Below the pieces are notes generated by a model, which worked only from the letters and a program-made list of their open reading frames with translations, ran no database searches and was not told the DNA's origin. A stretch of 64,000 nucleotides of DNA from Leptidea sinapis (Eukaryota; Arthropoda; Insecta; Lepidoptera; Pieridae). This document shows, in pieces, positions 54,091 to 64,000 of this stretch; the stretch's first letter is position 1, and the number at the start of each line of letters is the position of its first letter. Location: NCBI RefSeq assembly GCF_905404315.1, contig NC_066281.1:13916001-13980000 (forward strand), read 5' to 3'. A program made the translations under genes and the position numbers.

Positions 54091-54092
54091 CT
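53971..54092 (-). CDS. HDAC4: HDAC4 exon 1 (first recognised coding exon)
   Basis: The acceptor TTACAG is at the 54,093 side and the donor CAG|GTGAGC is below 53,971. The exon opens with AG followed by ATG (54,088-54,090) and reads MAHESSAAGGG...HHQIMQ, 40 codons ending in phase 0, which fits exon 2. The preceding AG shows that a further 5' exon, probably untranslated, lies upstream, perhaps outside the window. The weakly conserved N-terminus makes the start the least certain part of the model. Confidence 0.72.
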
Positions 54093-54104
54093 CTGTAACG
54101 ATAC

Positions 54105-54250
54105 ACTCATCATCAGCCGGAACACGTCTACTGCTGGAAAAAGGCTTCCCCCAAACATTTCCATGAGGATGGGTTCTAATTATACACAGCCTCACTGTTA
54201 TGCCGCGCACTACACCCAGGCCCAGCACTGGCCTACCTTTCCTGTATGAA
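54105..54250 (-). mobile_element. fragment of a common lepidopteran repeat
   Basis: Carries the CATCATCAGCCGGAACACGTCTACTGCTGG...CCCCCAAA block also present at 61,617-61,690. It lies directly upstream of exon 1, so any 5' exon must be beyond it. Confidence 0.6.
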
Positions 54251-54319
54251 CACTTTAAGCACACTTAGTTCTTACGAAATCTGCTCATAAGGATTGAAAA
54301 ATCGATAAAAAAATTGTAT

Positions 54320-55440
54320 GGAAAAGGAGGACAAACGAGAGCTATGGGTCACCTGATGTTAAATGATCACCGCCGCCCACATTCTTTTGCAACACCAGAT
54401 GAATAACAGCAGCGTTTCCGGCCTTTAAGGAAGGTGTACGCTACCGATATCGTATCGTCCCGGAAACACCGCATAAAGAAGCTCATTCCACAGCTTTGTA
54501 GTACGAGGAAGAAAGTTCCTTGAAAACCGCACTGTGAAGTAACGCCACACATCCAGATGGTGGTCATGGTATCTTAATTTGTGGCGTGTCGTGCGAAGGA
54601 GGAATCACGTGAAACAGCTCTTCGGAATACTCCCCGTGATAAATGCGGTAAAAGAATGAAGCGACGTCTCTACGCAACGCCAAGTGATCCAGCCGTTCAC
54701 AGAACACTGGGTCCCCGACAATTCGAGCTGCTCTGCGTTGCACGCAGTCAAATGGATGGAGCCGATGCTGGGGTGCGCCAGACCAGAGATGACAGCAATA
54801 CTCCATGTGTGGCCGGACCTGCGCTTTGTAGAGCGCTAGAATGTGGGCCGGCTTAAAGTATTGTCGTGCTCTATTAATGAAGCCCAGTTTCTTCGAAGCC
54901 AATTTGGCTTTGCCCTCCAGATGGCCACGAAATTGGCAATCACTCGAGATTTCGAGACCCATTATTCCGATACTAGGCGAGGATTGTTGTCGAAGAGCGG
55001 TAATACGACAAATGGGTTTTTTTTTTGTGGTAAACGCGCAAACTTGACTAATCTGGGGGTTAAATTGGCCAAGGTTAAAATTACCCTTTTCCGACCTTCT
55101 AAAGAGAGACCTCGATAGAAGACACATGTTTCTCCCGGCACTTGTCGACGATTTCGCGATCACCAGTGCTGTCGTCTGCATTGCAGTGTATGTTGGTAGG
55201 TTAAAATATCATTGATATGCAGCAGAAATAATGTAGGAGATAGAACACAGCGTTGGAGCACTCCAGCGTTCACGGGCTTCGGGTTCGTGCAATAACCGTC
55301 GACAAGAACCTGTGTGCTGCGCCCAGTGAGGAAGCTGGAGGTAGAATTTATCCAATACATGTTTTTAATTCCTCGCAAGTGTGTTAAAAAGTACGAATGA
55401 AACTCGTGAGCAGCTTGCTCACTAGACACTCGGCTGATTT
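54320..55440 (-). pseudogene. CR1-like element, 3' half of RT and 3' UTR
   Basis: Minus strand: SFLTGRSTQVLVDGY and CVLSPTLFLLHIN (55,200-55,340), GLEISSDCQFRGHLEGKAKL (about 54,960), YKAQVRPHMEYCCHLWSG (about 54,820), FYRIYHGEYSEELFHVIP (about 54,640), then the conserved C-terminal and 3' UTR blocks. Frame changes and a scrambled segment at 55,060-55,200. Confidence 0.82.
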
Positions 55441-55499
55441 ACAATTACTGCAACCTACAGCCTCGTGTATAATGGAGTACTTATCTCACTTATATCATA

Positions 55500-55590
55500 A
55501 TATACTACATATTACTTAATAGCCATAGCCTATGCGTAGTTTGGGGCAAGATAATTTGTGTAAAAGTGTGTCTATAGGTATTATTATAGT
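55500..55590 (+). mobile_element. SINE tail fragment
   Basis: The ATAGCCTATGCGTAGTTTGG GGCAAGATAA-type tail shared with the SINE at 58,279-58,520; the tRNA-like head is missing. Confidence 0.6.
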
Positions 55591-56074
55591 ATTACTAGTT
55601 GACCCAGCAAACGTTGTATTGCCAAATAAAGTAATAAAAAATTCAATAATTAAAATTTTTGGGGTATAATAAATAGATGACGACCGATTCAAAGACCTAC
55701 CAAATACATCACACATAAAATTTATCGTCCTAGAATAATAATTATATTAGTTGCATGATGGCAAATCTATTGCGTATCTGTGGATGGAATAGAATAATAT
55801 TAAAATCGCGAAACAAAATAGCTGTTGATCGTAGACAGGTGAAAATTTTAAGTTTTATGTATTTTTTAATGCTGAATCATAATAAAATAAAAATAAAAAA
55901 AGTAAAAAAAAATAAAAAAAACTGTGTAGAGCGGTCTTCGTATGACAGTGTTAAGAACGTTTAACTTTCGTACTATTTTGAAAGTTAGCTCGGTACTATG
56001 AATATAAAAAAGAAAAGAAAAACACCTTATGACATAAATATATGTCATACCGTCAGTTGCAGGAAGCATGTTTA
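55591..56074. other. AT-rich upstream DNA
   Basis: Contains an A-rich stretch near 55,880-55,920; no gene. Confidence 0.5.
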
Positions 56075-56374
56075 CGGCCTTTCCCAATATACTATCTACA
56101 GATAGCTATCTAAAGATAAATTACTACATAGTCAGTAATTAGCTGTCAATAATGTAAAGCTGTCCCAATATACCCGATAAGTCATTCTCATCGCCAGTTC
56201 ACTGTTGTAATTTCCATACAAACTTCTATCCTTGGTAGCTATTCGTCGTCCCATTGACAGATAGCGTGAATAGATGAGTTAACGTCAATATGTTATTTGG
56301 GACAGAATAGTCAACGATAGTTACGATTTTTTATCACAAGTAGGTAGGCCACAACCGGATATTGGGAATGGTCG
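56075..56374. mobile_element. PIF/Harbinger-like MITE, family M1 copy 2
   Basis: 300 bp, related along its length to 41,306-41,619. Inverted termini CGGCCTTTCCCAATAT and CGACCATTCCCAATAT; target repeat TTA at 56,072-56,074 and 56,375-56,377. Confidence 0.85.
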
Positions 56375-58278
56375 TTAAAGTTCATTTCGTTATATCACAT
56401 ACTATCTTTGACTGTCAAAATGAAAAAGAAAGTGACAGTATTATATTTAATGAAACAAGGTTTTTGTAAACAGTGAAACAGTCGCCAAATTAATGAATTA
56501 AATTATTAATAAATTGAATATTGTGGGTGCACAAAGAGTTGCACTAATTCCTTCTCTTTCCTACCTGCACCCTCTCCCTCCCACTTATGGAGTAGCGCGA
56601 GCGCAGCTGATCGTTGCGTTCCGCGAGGAGTAATTAGTATTGAACTTGTCAACGGCGTGATAACTCATTAATTCGTCTGCTTACGTGTAATCTCGTGATC
56701 AAGTGTCTTGTGATCCCTAGTTATATTATTATTGGATTCGGGAAGAAATAATGGCCACTCAAAGAAAACACCTATAAACTAAAGAGGGAAATTCGCGACC
56801 CGGCACGTGGTGGAAGAATCGCTGCTGCTCTGGCAAGTCCTTCTCTCTTCTTTCCTTACACCGGCTCCCTAATTCAATTTTCAACTAGATCCAGCGCATA
56901 CACTACGTAAAAACCGACTTCAGAAACTAAATAGTATAAAATAACGTAAATAAGTCATAATTGAATACACCTAGTATGCAAACCCAACACCATTAATGTT
57001 TATATTACTATTATTTGTATGTGGTAGGTACCTATTATTAGGTTTGAAGTCGGTGCCAAGCCCTAAACAAAATAAAATTTCAGTTTCCATTCTCGATAAT
57101 TCATTCTAAATGTACCATCTCTATAGCCAAACGTCAAAATCTTATGTTGATATGTTATCTGTGAAAGTTTGCTCTGTAATTTTTTATTTTTCTTAGCAAA
57201 TATAATGCATTTAAAACATTAATTTATAGCTTTTATTTGTGTAATTCATTGCGTGTGTTTTCCTGAAATAGTTATAAATGATGAAGAGAAATCTAAAATA
57301 TGGTTGTCCGAAAATAAGTGAATTTCATTCAAAGTCGTCTTTGTTCACTATTTAAGACAAGTAAGGAAAAATAGACTATAGGTTGATTCTGCATTGATTT
57401 ACGGTTTGTAATTGTTTTCGACGTTTTTACTGTTATTAAATATTTTATCACTATTATGATGAATATATAGATGATAATAAAATGGTGGATGGATGGTTCA
57501 ATTTCAAATATTTTAATGTAATGTAATTAAAAAATAACATCGTGACAAGTACAAATAGCCCTTGAATTTTGAGGGCTTAATTTAAGTATCGTGGCATATT
57601 GTAAAATAGATCTACTTCAGAAACGTGTTCGTGCCATGATTTTTTTGATTTCAAATATGGCTTTAAACCAGACGAGTCATTTGATTGACTTCAACAAGTG
57701 TTTATGGAAGAAGGCCATTCTAATGCAACCACCTACCTATGCCATAACGAATTTAATCCTGGTCGTCTATCATTGGGGTACTAAGTAAAAAAATGGTCGT
57801 ACTCGATGGCTGTTATGGAGGAATTTCATGAAAACTTCCCTATGCAATCTTAAGTAGGTATGTGCTGAAAATTTTGTATTGAAATTAGCCTACTTTGTTC
57901 AATTTAAACTTTCACGTTTTGTTGCGTAACAGCCGTCAAAGAGCGACCAATTATTTCTTCATCCCTCAAAGTTAGTACTTTAGCGGAGTCTTCATCGTTA
58001 TATCCTGTATGAAGTCGGCATCGCTCGCATATTTTCCCGACTTAGTAATTTCTAATGACACTCAATAATTTATATCAGCTCGTAAAAATTTGGAGGGAAT
58101 ATTTCCAAAATCCCCATTTGTACTTTTAATTAAGCATGCTTTTTAAATAATTTATGACTGACCTGTGTCTCACTACATTAAAACTTCTTTGCGTACAATA
58201 TACAATAACAAGTAAAATTGCCCATATAATGTTCCTACTTATACAACAATGTTGTGTGTAAATTATATACTAATTAGT
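56375..58278. other. upstream DNA, no gene recognised
   Basis: AT-rich. A less AT-rich block at 56,520-56,880 could be a regulatory or LTR-like remnant, but no coding or terminal signals support that. Confidence 0.45.
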
Positions 58279-58520
58279 AAGACGACCCATATAGCCGAAT
58301 GTTTAGCGGTCCCGGGTTCGAATCCCGGTAGGTGCGATCATTTATGTGATGAATAAGGATGTTTGTTTCCGAGTCATGGATGTTTATCTGTATTTATGTA
58401 TGTTTAAGTAAGCATATTGTATTAAATATATCGTTGTCATGTACCCATAGTACAAGCTATGCCTTGTTTGGGGCAAGATAAGGTGTGTAAAATTTTATTA
58501 AAATTAGCGACTGGAATTAT
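58279..58520 (+). mobile_element. tRNA-derived SINE, second family
   Basis: Head ATATAGCCGAATGTTTAGCG and B-box GGTTCGAATCC (near 58,315), then a tRNA-unrelated body ending in TACAAGCTATGCCTTGTTTG GGGCAAGATAA. Different from the SINE pair at 23.4 and 25.7 kb. Not a functional tRNA: no paired acceptor stem. Confidence 0.8.
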
Positions 58521-58544
58521 AGACGATGAAGTCATTTCCGCTTG

Positions 58545-58790
58545 ATTATTTGGCGGTGCATAGATATGGGTTCTCTCTGGATCTTCTACCGCATACATCG
58601 CGGGTGCTCACAGGACAAAATACGAAATTTCATCCGCATCGTGTTGACGTTTGGCATTCTACAACTGCGCGGGTTTGTTAGTAACTTCTTGCCTCGCACA
58701 GCCAATTTGTGTTATCAATAATTACCGGCTGCAGTTTTCCCGAACTGATATGACTTAGAGACGTTCAAGGGTATCGTGTAATTAATGTAT
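58545..58790 (+). pseudogene. CR1-like C-terminal fragment, diverged family
   Basis: Plus-strand pieces resembling FYRIHRGCS, HPHRVDVWHSTTARF and FLPRTANLW, the C-terminal blocks of lepidopteran CR1/Jockey ORF2. Several breaks. Confidence 0.6.
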
Positions 58791-59017
58791 CATATAGTAT
58801 CAGAGTTTCTTTAAGTTCTTTATAATTTATATTTTATGTACTCCTACTTAAAATGGCAAAGGTACTGTACCCAAACTATTATATTCACATACGCTAAAGC
58901 CCCCTGCAGGTTGTTCGGCCATTACAAAATTAGATGCGACTCCACGATGGATCATGGCAGAATTATACTAAAAAAGTAGTCAACGGAGTAGCGCGGCCCT
59001 TTCATACTGAAGCCATG

Positions 59018-59285
59018 TCTTTTTTTTACGAAAATAAGGGACGAGACGAGCAGGACGTTCAGCTGATGGTAATTGATACGCCCTGCCCATTACAATGCAT
59101 TGCCGCTCAGGATTCTTGAAAAATTCTGAGCGGCACTACAAATGCACTCGACATCTTGAGACGTCAGATGTTCAGTCTTATTTGCCCAGTAATTTCATTA
59201 GCTCCGGCGCCCTTCAGATCGAAACACAGTAAAGTTTACACATAACTGCTTCACGGCAGAAATAGGCGCCGTCTGCTGGGATTGA
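59018..59285 (+). repeat. dispersed ~300-bp repeat, family A, copy 4
   Basis: Plus-strand copy beginning AATAAGGGACGAGACGAGCA, ending early near GGCGCCGTCTGC. Confidence 0.78.
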
Positions 59286-59359
59286 TTCGTCTGAAGTTGC
59301 AGTGGTAAGGGTGAGAGGTTCAAAGGTGAACTGATGAACGGAATCTTGCGTCAGAAGTA

Positions 59360-59680
59360 GGTCACCGTGGTCCGTGGCCCGTGCACCATGCACGAGGCCG
59401 GCGCGGTGTGCGGGGCGAAAGCGTGACTCACGGCTATGTATAGCGCGCTATAATTAGCGACGCACGCGGCCGCTGCGGCGCGGGGGCGGCGAGCAGGGGG
59501 GGGGGAGGGGGCGCCGCGCGGGGCCTCCTCTCTCGGCGGCTTTGTCTCGCCGCCCGTTATATTTACACCACAATCAAGTATGTCACAACTTACCGGCTAT
59601 TTATATACACGCTACTAGCGGCGCGCGGCTTCTATTGCGGTTGCGCGTACCAACAATAGACTAATATTCATATCCAGAGG
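59360..59680. promoter_or_regulatory. GC-rich island upstream of HDAC4 with MEF2-type sites
   Basis: CpG-rich DNA with an 11-G run and NotI-like GCGGCCGC, in AT-rich surroundings, 5.3 kb upstream of exon 1. CTATAATTAG (59,448-59,457) fits the MEF2 consensus YTAWWWWTAR exactly; CTATGTATAG near 59,434 and CTATTTATAT (59,597-59,606) are each one base off. Candidate promoter, 5' exon or enhancer; not proven. Confidence 0.4.
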
Positions 59681-60069
59681 CTACGTCAAGATACATCCTC
59701 AAGCAGATGTCAACAACGAGAATCCCGCCCATGACAGTCCATATGACCTCTTCCGCCAACTTCCTACAATTATAAATGTGTGATAACACGATCTGCTGAG
59801 CCTAACCAGCTCGTTCTGTTGCAGGATATAACTGGACCATTCCAGTCCTTCTCGTCATGCATCGGAGCTCTAGGGGCCGGCAAATCCAATAACAAAGAAA
59901 GAAAAAACTAGTGAGTAAGTTGCTCACGAATTTTATACGCACTTTTTCAACACACTTGCAAGGAAAAACAAACATGACGTATTGCAAACATTTTTAAACT
60001 ATCGTAAGCAGCTAAGTTCTTTTCTCTAATTTTTTAGATTCATAAAATGCAATTTGGTAATTCCAAAGG

Positions 60070-61385
60070 TGAAATTTAAGTGTTTCTCAAAACAAGTGGA
60101 ACTAATCTACTCATAAGTTACTTAATTTGAAACAATTTGGTTTTATTAGGGGACGTTCAACAACGGATGCAGGTGTTGAGCTCATCAAGAATATTTTTGA
60201 TGCCGGGAGGAATCGCAAAGTGCACTTGGCATCTTCTGTTATTTATCTAAGCCTTTTGATTGTGTTCAACATTCAACGCTGGTCAGGAAGATATACCAGT
60301 ATGGCATAAAAGGAACTGCGCTCGATCTACTGACTTAATATCAAAACAATAGAATTCAGAAGGTCGACTTGAATGGCAGGAGATCTCCTGGGACTCCTCT
60401 CAGTATGGGGGTACCACAAGGATCTATTTTTGGACCGTTCCTCTTCTTTATCTTTACAAATGATCTTCCTAATCTTAAAAAGAAAAAACATAAGGTAGTA
60501 TTGTTTGCGGACGACACTTCACAGGTTTTCAAAGTGAAAAGAAACCAAGCCATTTATGACGAAGTAAACGATATTCTATCTGACATCGTGTACTGGTTTG
60601 CGCAAATAACTAAATATAATGAATTTGCCGTAAAAGTAGATGCAAGTGTTTTGTTAAATGGAGAGGTGATAGAACCGATGAAATCTGCTATATTTCTTGG
60701 CATAGCTCTAGATTCCAAATTACAATGGGGCCCCCATATTGAAGGATTGGCGAACAGACTTAGTTCTGCAGCATACACGGTTAAAAAGATAAGACAATTA
60801 ACTGACATATATACGGCGCGACTAGTATACTTTAGTTATTTCCATAGTATTATGTCCTATGGTATATTGCTATGGGGCAACGCTGCCGATATTAATACAA
60901 TATTTGTGCTGCAGAAAGGGGCTATTTGCGCTATTTATAACCTAGGTCTTAAAGAATCATTGAGAGCAAAATTCAAAGAAGTTAACATCTTGACTATTGC
61001 TTCTCGATATATTTTTGATAATGTAATGTAACATACATAACATTATCACATATCACATAGGCACATAAGTGAATTTGCTAGAAACTGACATAACCATAAT
61101 GATAGCACCAGGAACCCTTCTCATGTAAAAAAAAAGGAACAGACATAAACTGAATTATGCCTAGTACTAAGTCGAGTTAGTAAGTCTTTTGTGGGGCGAT
61201 GTATATCCTTTTACAATAAATTCCCAGAAAATGTTCAAAACAAAAGAATTACGTTATTCAAAAGAATTGTTAAAAAACGTTTGTGCGGTAAAGGTTACTA
61301 TAACATAAATGACTTTTTTAATGATACCACAGATTGGGAATGGAGTGACCGCTCTCAGGCTATTAAATAATAAGTTTAACTGTAC
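60070..61385 (+). pseudogene. CR1/Jockey-like RT, partial and broken
   Basis: QFGFIRGRSTTDAGVELIKN (about 60,130), then in another frame MGVPQGSIFGPFLFFIFTND, VLFADDTSQVFK (about 60,500), FLGIALDSKLQWGPHIEGLA and YGILLWGNAADINTIFVLQK; TAA at 61,029. The following decayed 3' part (61,190-61,360) parallels 19,170-19,340. The 5' half is absent. Confidence 0.88.
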
Positions 61386-61610
61386 AATATTACATTGTAA
61401 ACATATTTTTTCGGTGAAAAAAAAGTGCGACGACAGCCAGTTTCGAATGCGATTTCACCTTACGAAAGAAACTGTATTGTATTTGGAAACGCTATTTGGC
61501 CAAAATGTGAAAAAATAAAAGAATACTAATATTAATACAAGCAATAATTATGTGACATTAGACAGTTACTTTTTGCATTTAATATATTAGTATGGATGGA
61601 ACTGAAGTAG
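61386..61610. other. retroelement 3' flank
   Basis: AT-rich; probably the 3' UTR of the preceding element. Confidence 0.4.
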
Positions 61611-61614
61611 TATG

Positions 61615-61700
61615 TTTCATCATCATCAGCCGGAAGACGTCCACTGCTGGACAAAGGCCTCCCCCAAAGATTTCCACGACGATTGGTCCTGCGCTGCCTT
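61615..61700. mobile_element. fragment of a common lepidopteran repeat
   Basis: CATCATCAGCCGGAAGACGT ...CCCCCAAAGATTTCC block, same as 54,105-54,170. Confidence 0.6.
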
Positions 61701-62074
61701 CATCCAACTGTAATATGTTTAGTAAGAAATAATTTATTTCTACATTTTCTTTGGCGATGTTCTTTTTAGATCGCTGCTTGATAGTTTCATACAAGTGTCG
61801 TGGTTGTTGCCAGGTCCTGACACCACTTGAATTTATGGATTTTTTTAGTTTATTTGTTAATTTTCTAATGTTTTTGTAACAAAAATAAATAATTTTGTTA
61901 CTAAATACATTTAAATCTCGCAACGTGCAGCAAATCTTATATTAATTACATTTTAATTGTTTACTAATTCTAACATCGTTGCCTTCTCCGTATCTGTATA
62001 ATTACAGCTACATTTTTTATCTTTATTTTTCTTGGTTCCTATTTTATTGTTTTGGTAACACATACGAAGTGTGT

Positions 62075-62355
62075 ACAGATCTTCTTCTTCTTTAGCCGTT
62101 CACAACCTCTAAGGTGTAGGCCTCCATCAGCTTATGCCATCTTTTCCGGTCTTTCCAACCACTTTGTTCCCGCCAGTCTTTTGATATCGTCGTACCAACG
62201 CATCTGCGGTCTTCCTCTCGGGCGTTTCTCACCCCACGGTCTCCATTCTATCACTGCCTTGCACCACGAGCCGTGCTTGCGGGCGACATTGCCAGCCCAT
62301 TCCCATTTCAATTTCGCAACATGTTGTACACATATAAGCCGATTAACCACAAATT
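62075..62355 (-). pseudogene. RTE-type ORF C-terminal fragment
   Basis: Minus strand: KLKWEWAGNVARK, KRPRGRPQMRWYDDIKRLAG and WLERPEKMA, the typical C-terminal block of insect RTE-like proteins. Only this part is present; continuation into 62,080 is out of frame. Confidence 0.75.
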
Positions 62356-63470
62356 AATCAAATTAAATTATAAATAATCTGACCGACCTACAGATTTTTC
62401 TAGTCAATGAACCTATCTATTAATTCTTTTATTGAATCAAAATAAATGATTACGAACTAATTCTAATAACGTAGATATAATTACCCTATATATTTAATGA
62501 TATTTTATAAATGTATAAATTAATGCCTTCATCAGATTCCGAATCAGATCATAATATATAATAATATGTAGTACACGCTTTAGTTTCCCTATCATCACGC
62601 ATATTACACTTTCTCGCCCTGTGAAATCGTCTTAACCTTCTTTATTGAATTACAACAGATGCTTTAACTTTTTTTGTAAAATCTTTAATTTTATTTTATT
62701 TTGGAATGTATTGATAACCCCGAGATATATATACTTCAGAGTTTGGTTCTGTTGTCTCTGCCTACCCGAAGGGAAACAGGCGTGAGTGTGTGTGCGTGTA
62801 TGTATTTCAGAGTTCTTTGCAGATTTTCTTTTATATCTCATCAAACTGCAATAAAAAACGACAAAATAATATGGAGGACACCAACATAGTTCTTTTGAAA
62901 ATGGATAGAGATGTTTTTAGACTACACAACATTTACACCTGGGAACCCTAATAACTGACTGAGAAGTCAGTCACAACAGGGGAAACATATTTTAACTCGC
63001 AAACATATTTTTTTCAACTCTTTACATAATTTTCTTTTAAATTGACGTAAAATTTGTGGGTAATTCAGTGGGTGGGTGAGTAGTTGTTCATATATTTTTG
63101 TCAACACGTGCATTTAGGTTTGTTTGATAAAATGTTTCCATGCTGTACAATAATGTAAAAACTCAAAAGATATTAAAATATGATACGATACAAATATTGA
63201 ATAACATAATCATTTAAATTCAGGTAACACTCGAATCTCACTCTTTTGAAAAAATACATTCTAAAATGTTTATGTAAATTGTAACTGTAATTTATATTAA
63301 GCTATTTACGTTAATAAAACGTTTCTTATAATTTATTTATTTAACCCGCCGTTTCGTGACCTTTGCAGGAGCTAATTTTCATCCTTTAGAAAGTATTTTA
63401 TTTCAATGTGTAACGCTTGCGTTTATTAAAGAAAATACTGTATTCTAAAATGATTTAGGTACATATTGTT
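62356..63470. other. AT-rich upstream DNA, nothing recognised
   Basis: No ORF with recognisable product and no repeat family identified. Confidence 0.5.
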
Positions 63471-63850
63471 CATGGAGGAGGAGGAAAAACAAGCGTACAG
63501 GTGAACCGAACACCCGATGATGTGATCACCGCCGCCCTTATTCTCCTGTCTGATTTCTTGTAGGTTACTTTCTATAGATATTAATAATTGTATGTGGGTA
63601 TAGAATTTAATGTTAAGATTATATTTATTTTGTAAAAAAACTGAAATAAGGCGTAAACTAAGAAAATGCATTGAGGTCAAACCTCTGTGCTTTTTACAAT
63701 GTATCTTGTTTGTTCACATTTTGTAAAATATGTATTTCGATAAATAAAAAAAAAAACCAGACGAATCTCAGAAGCGTTGCCGGGCTTTTAGAAAAGTGTA
63801 CGCCCTTTTTTTATACGCTACGAAGGTATACGCTCATCTAACTTACATAT
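63470..63850. mobile_element. two short CR1-like 3' UTR remnants
   Basis: 63,475-63,545 resembles the reverse complement of the GTGATCACCGCCGCCCAC tail of CR1-like copies. 63,755-63,840 resembles the GCGTTGCCGGGCTTTTA...GTGTACGC part. Interrupted by AT-rich DNA. Confidence 0.5.
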
Positions 63851-64000
63851 TGTATAGTTCTAAAATCAATATCTTTTATTATGACTGATCCCTTCATACA
63901 TAAAACGTACATCGTCCACGTATCTGACAAACATTGACAATATGTCAAGCGCGCGAACTAATTACCGTAATCATGTCATGCTGAGAACCAATCACGAAAA

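Noticed and set aside
58285..58340. Functional tRNA gene
   Set aside because: B box and head resemble a tRNA, but no acceptor stem is formed and a tRNA-unrelated SINE body follows.

Overview
The window looks like insect, most probably lepidopteran, nuclear DNA. The evidence is small GC-rich exons with GT-AG introns in an AT-rich background crowded with CR1/Jockey-like and RTE-like non-LTR retrotransposons, tRNA-derived SINEs, a gypsy-type element with an env gene, a mariner relic and TWA-flanked MITEs. All family names are from memory of protein and repeat families; no search was run.

One host gene spans most of the window on the minus strand: a class IIa histone deacetylase (HDAC4). I could join 14 coding exons from the ATG at 54,090 to the TGA at 3,749. 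All junction phases agree and the sum is 2,688 nt (895 residues). The N-terminal half carries the glutamine-rich helix, the MEF2-binding segment and three 14-3-3 serine motifs. The C-terminal half is the zinc deacetylase domain followed by the nuclear-export tail. Introns are inflated by transposons; the largest (36,917-53,970) holds a complete gypsy/errantivirus-like provirus.

The most unusual structure is at 3,881-6,739. The last 73 nt of the penultimate coding exon, which encode the export-signal region, plus a 14-nt intronic spacer starting with the splice donor are amplified into an 87-bp tandem array. It holds 33 copies of the exon end and 33 potential 5' splice sites. Only the most upstream donor gives the full C-terminus; every other donor places an immediate TGA in the mRNA.

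Layout: 1-1,680 CR1-like relic; 1,681-3,748 presumed HDAC4 3' UTR and flank with a mariner relic; 3,749-7,124 last two exons and the donor array; 7,125-17,324 intron with a nearly intact non-LTR element (8,555-12,505) and an RTE pseudogene (about 12,800-16,110); 17,325-23,315 catalytic exons among old retroelements; 23,360-25,756 a truncated RTE copy between two inverted SINEs; 26,686-36,916 regulatory-domain exons among CR1/RTE pieces; 36,917-53,970 large intron with MITEs, retroelement tails and the provirus; 53,971-54,092 first recognised exon; 54,093-64,000 upstream DNA with more repeats and a GC-rich island at about 59,360-59,680 that contains a consensus MEF2 site.

A second recurring pattern is a set of perfect short palindromes (arms 12-25 nt). 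Several sit inside decayed transposon copies whose paralogues in this window lack them, which suggests template-switch inverted duplications.
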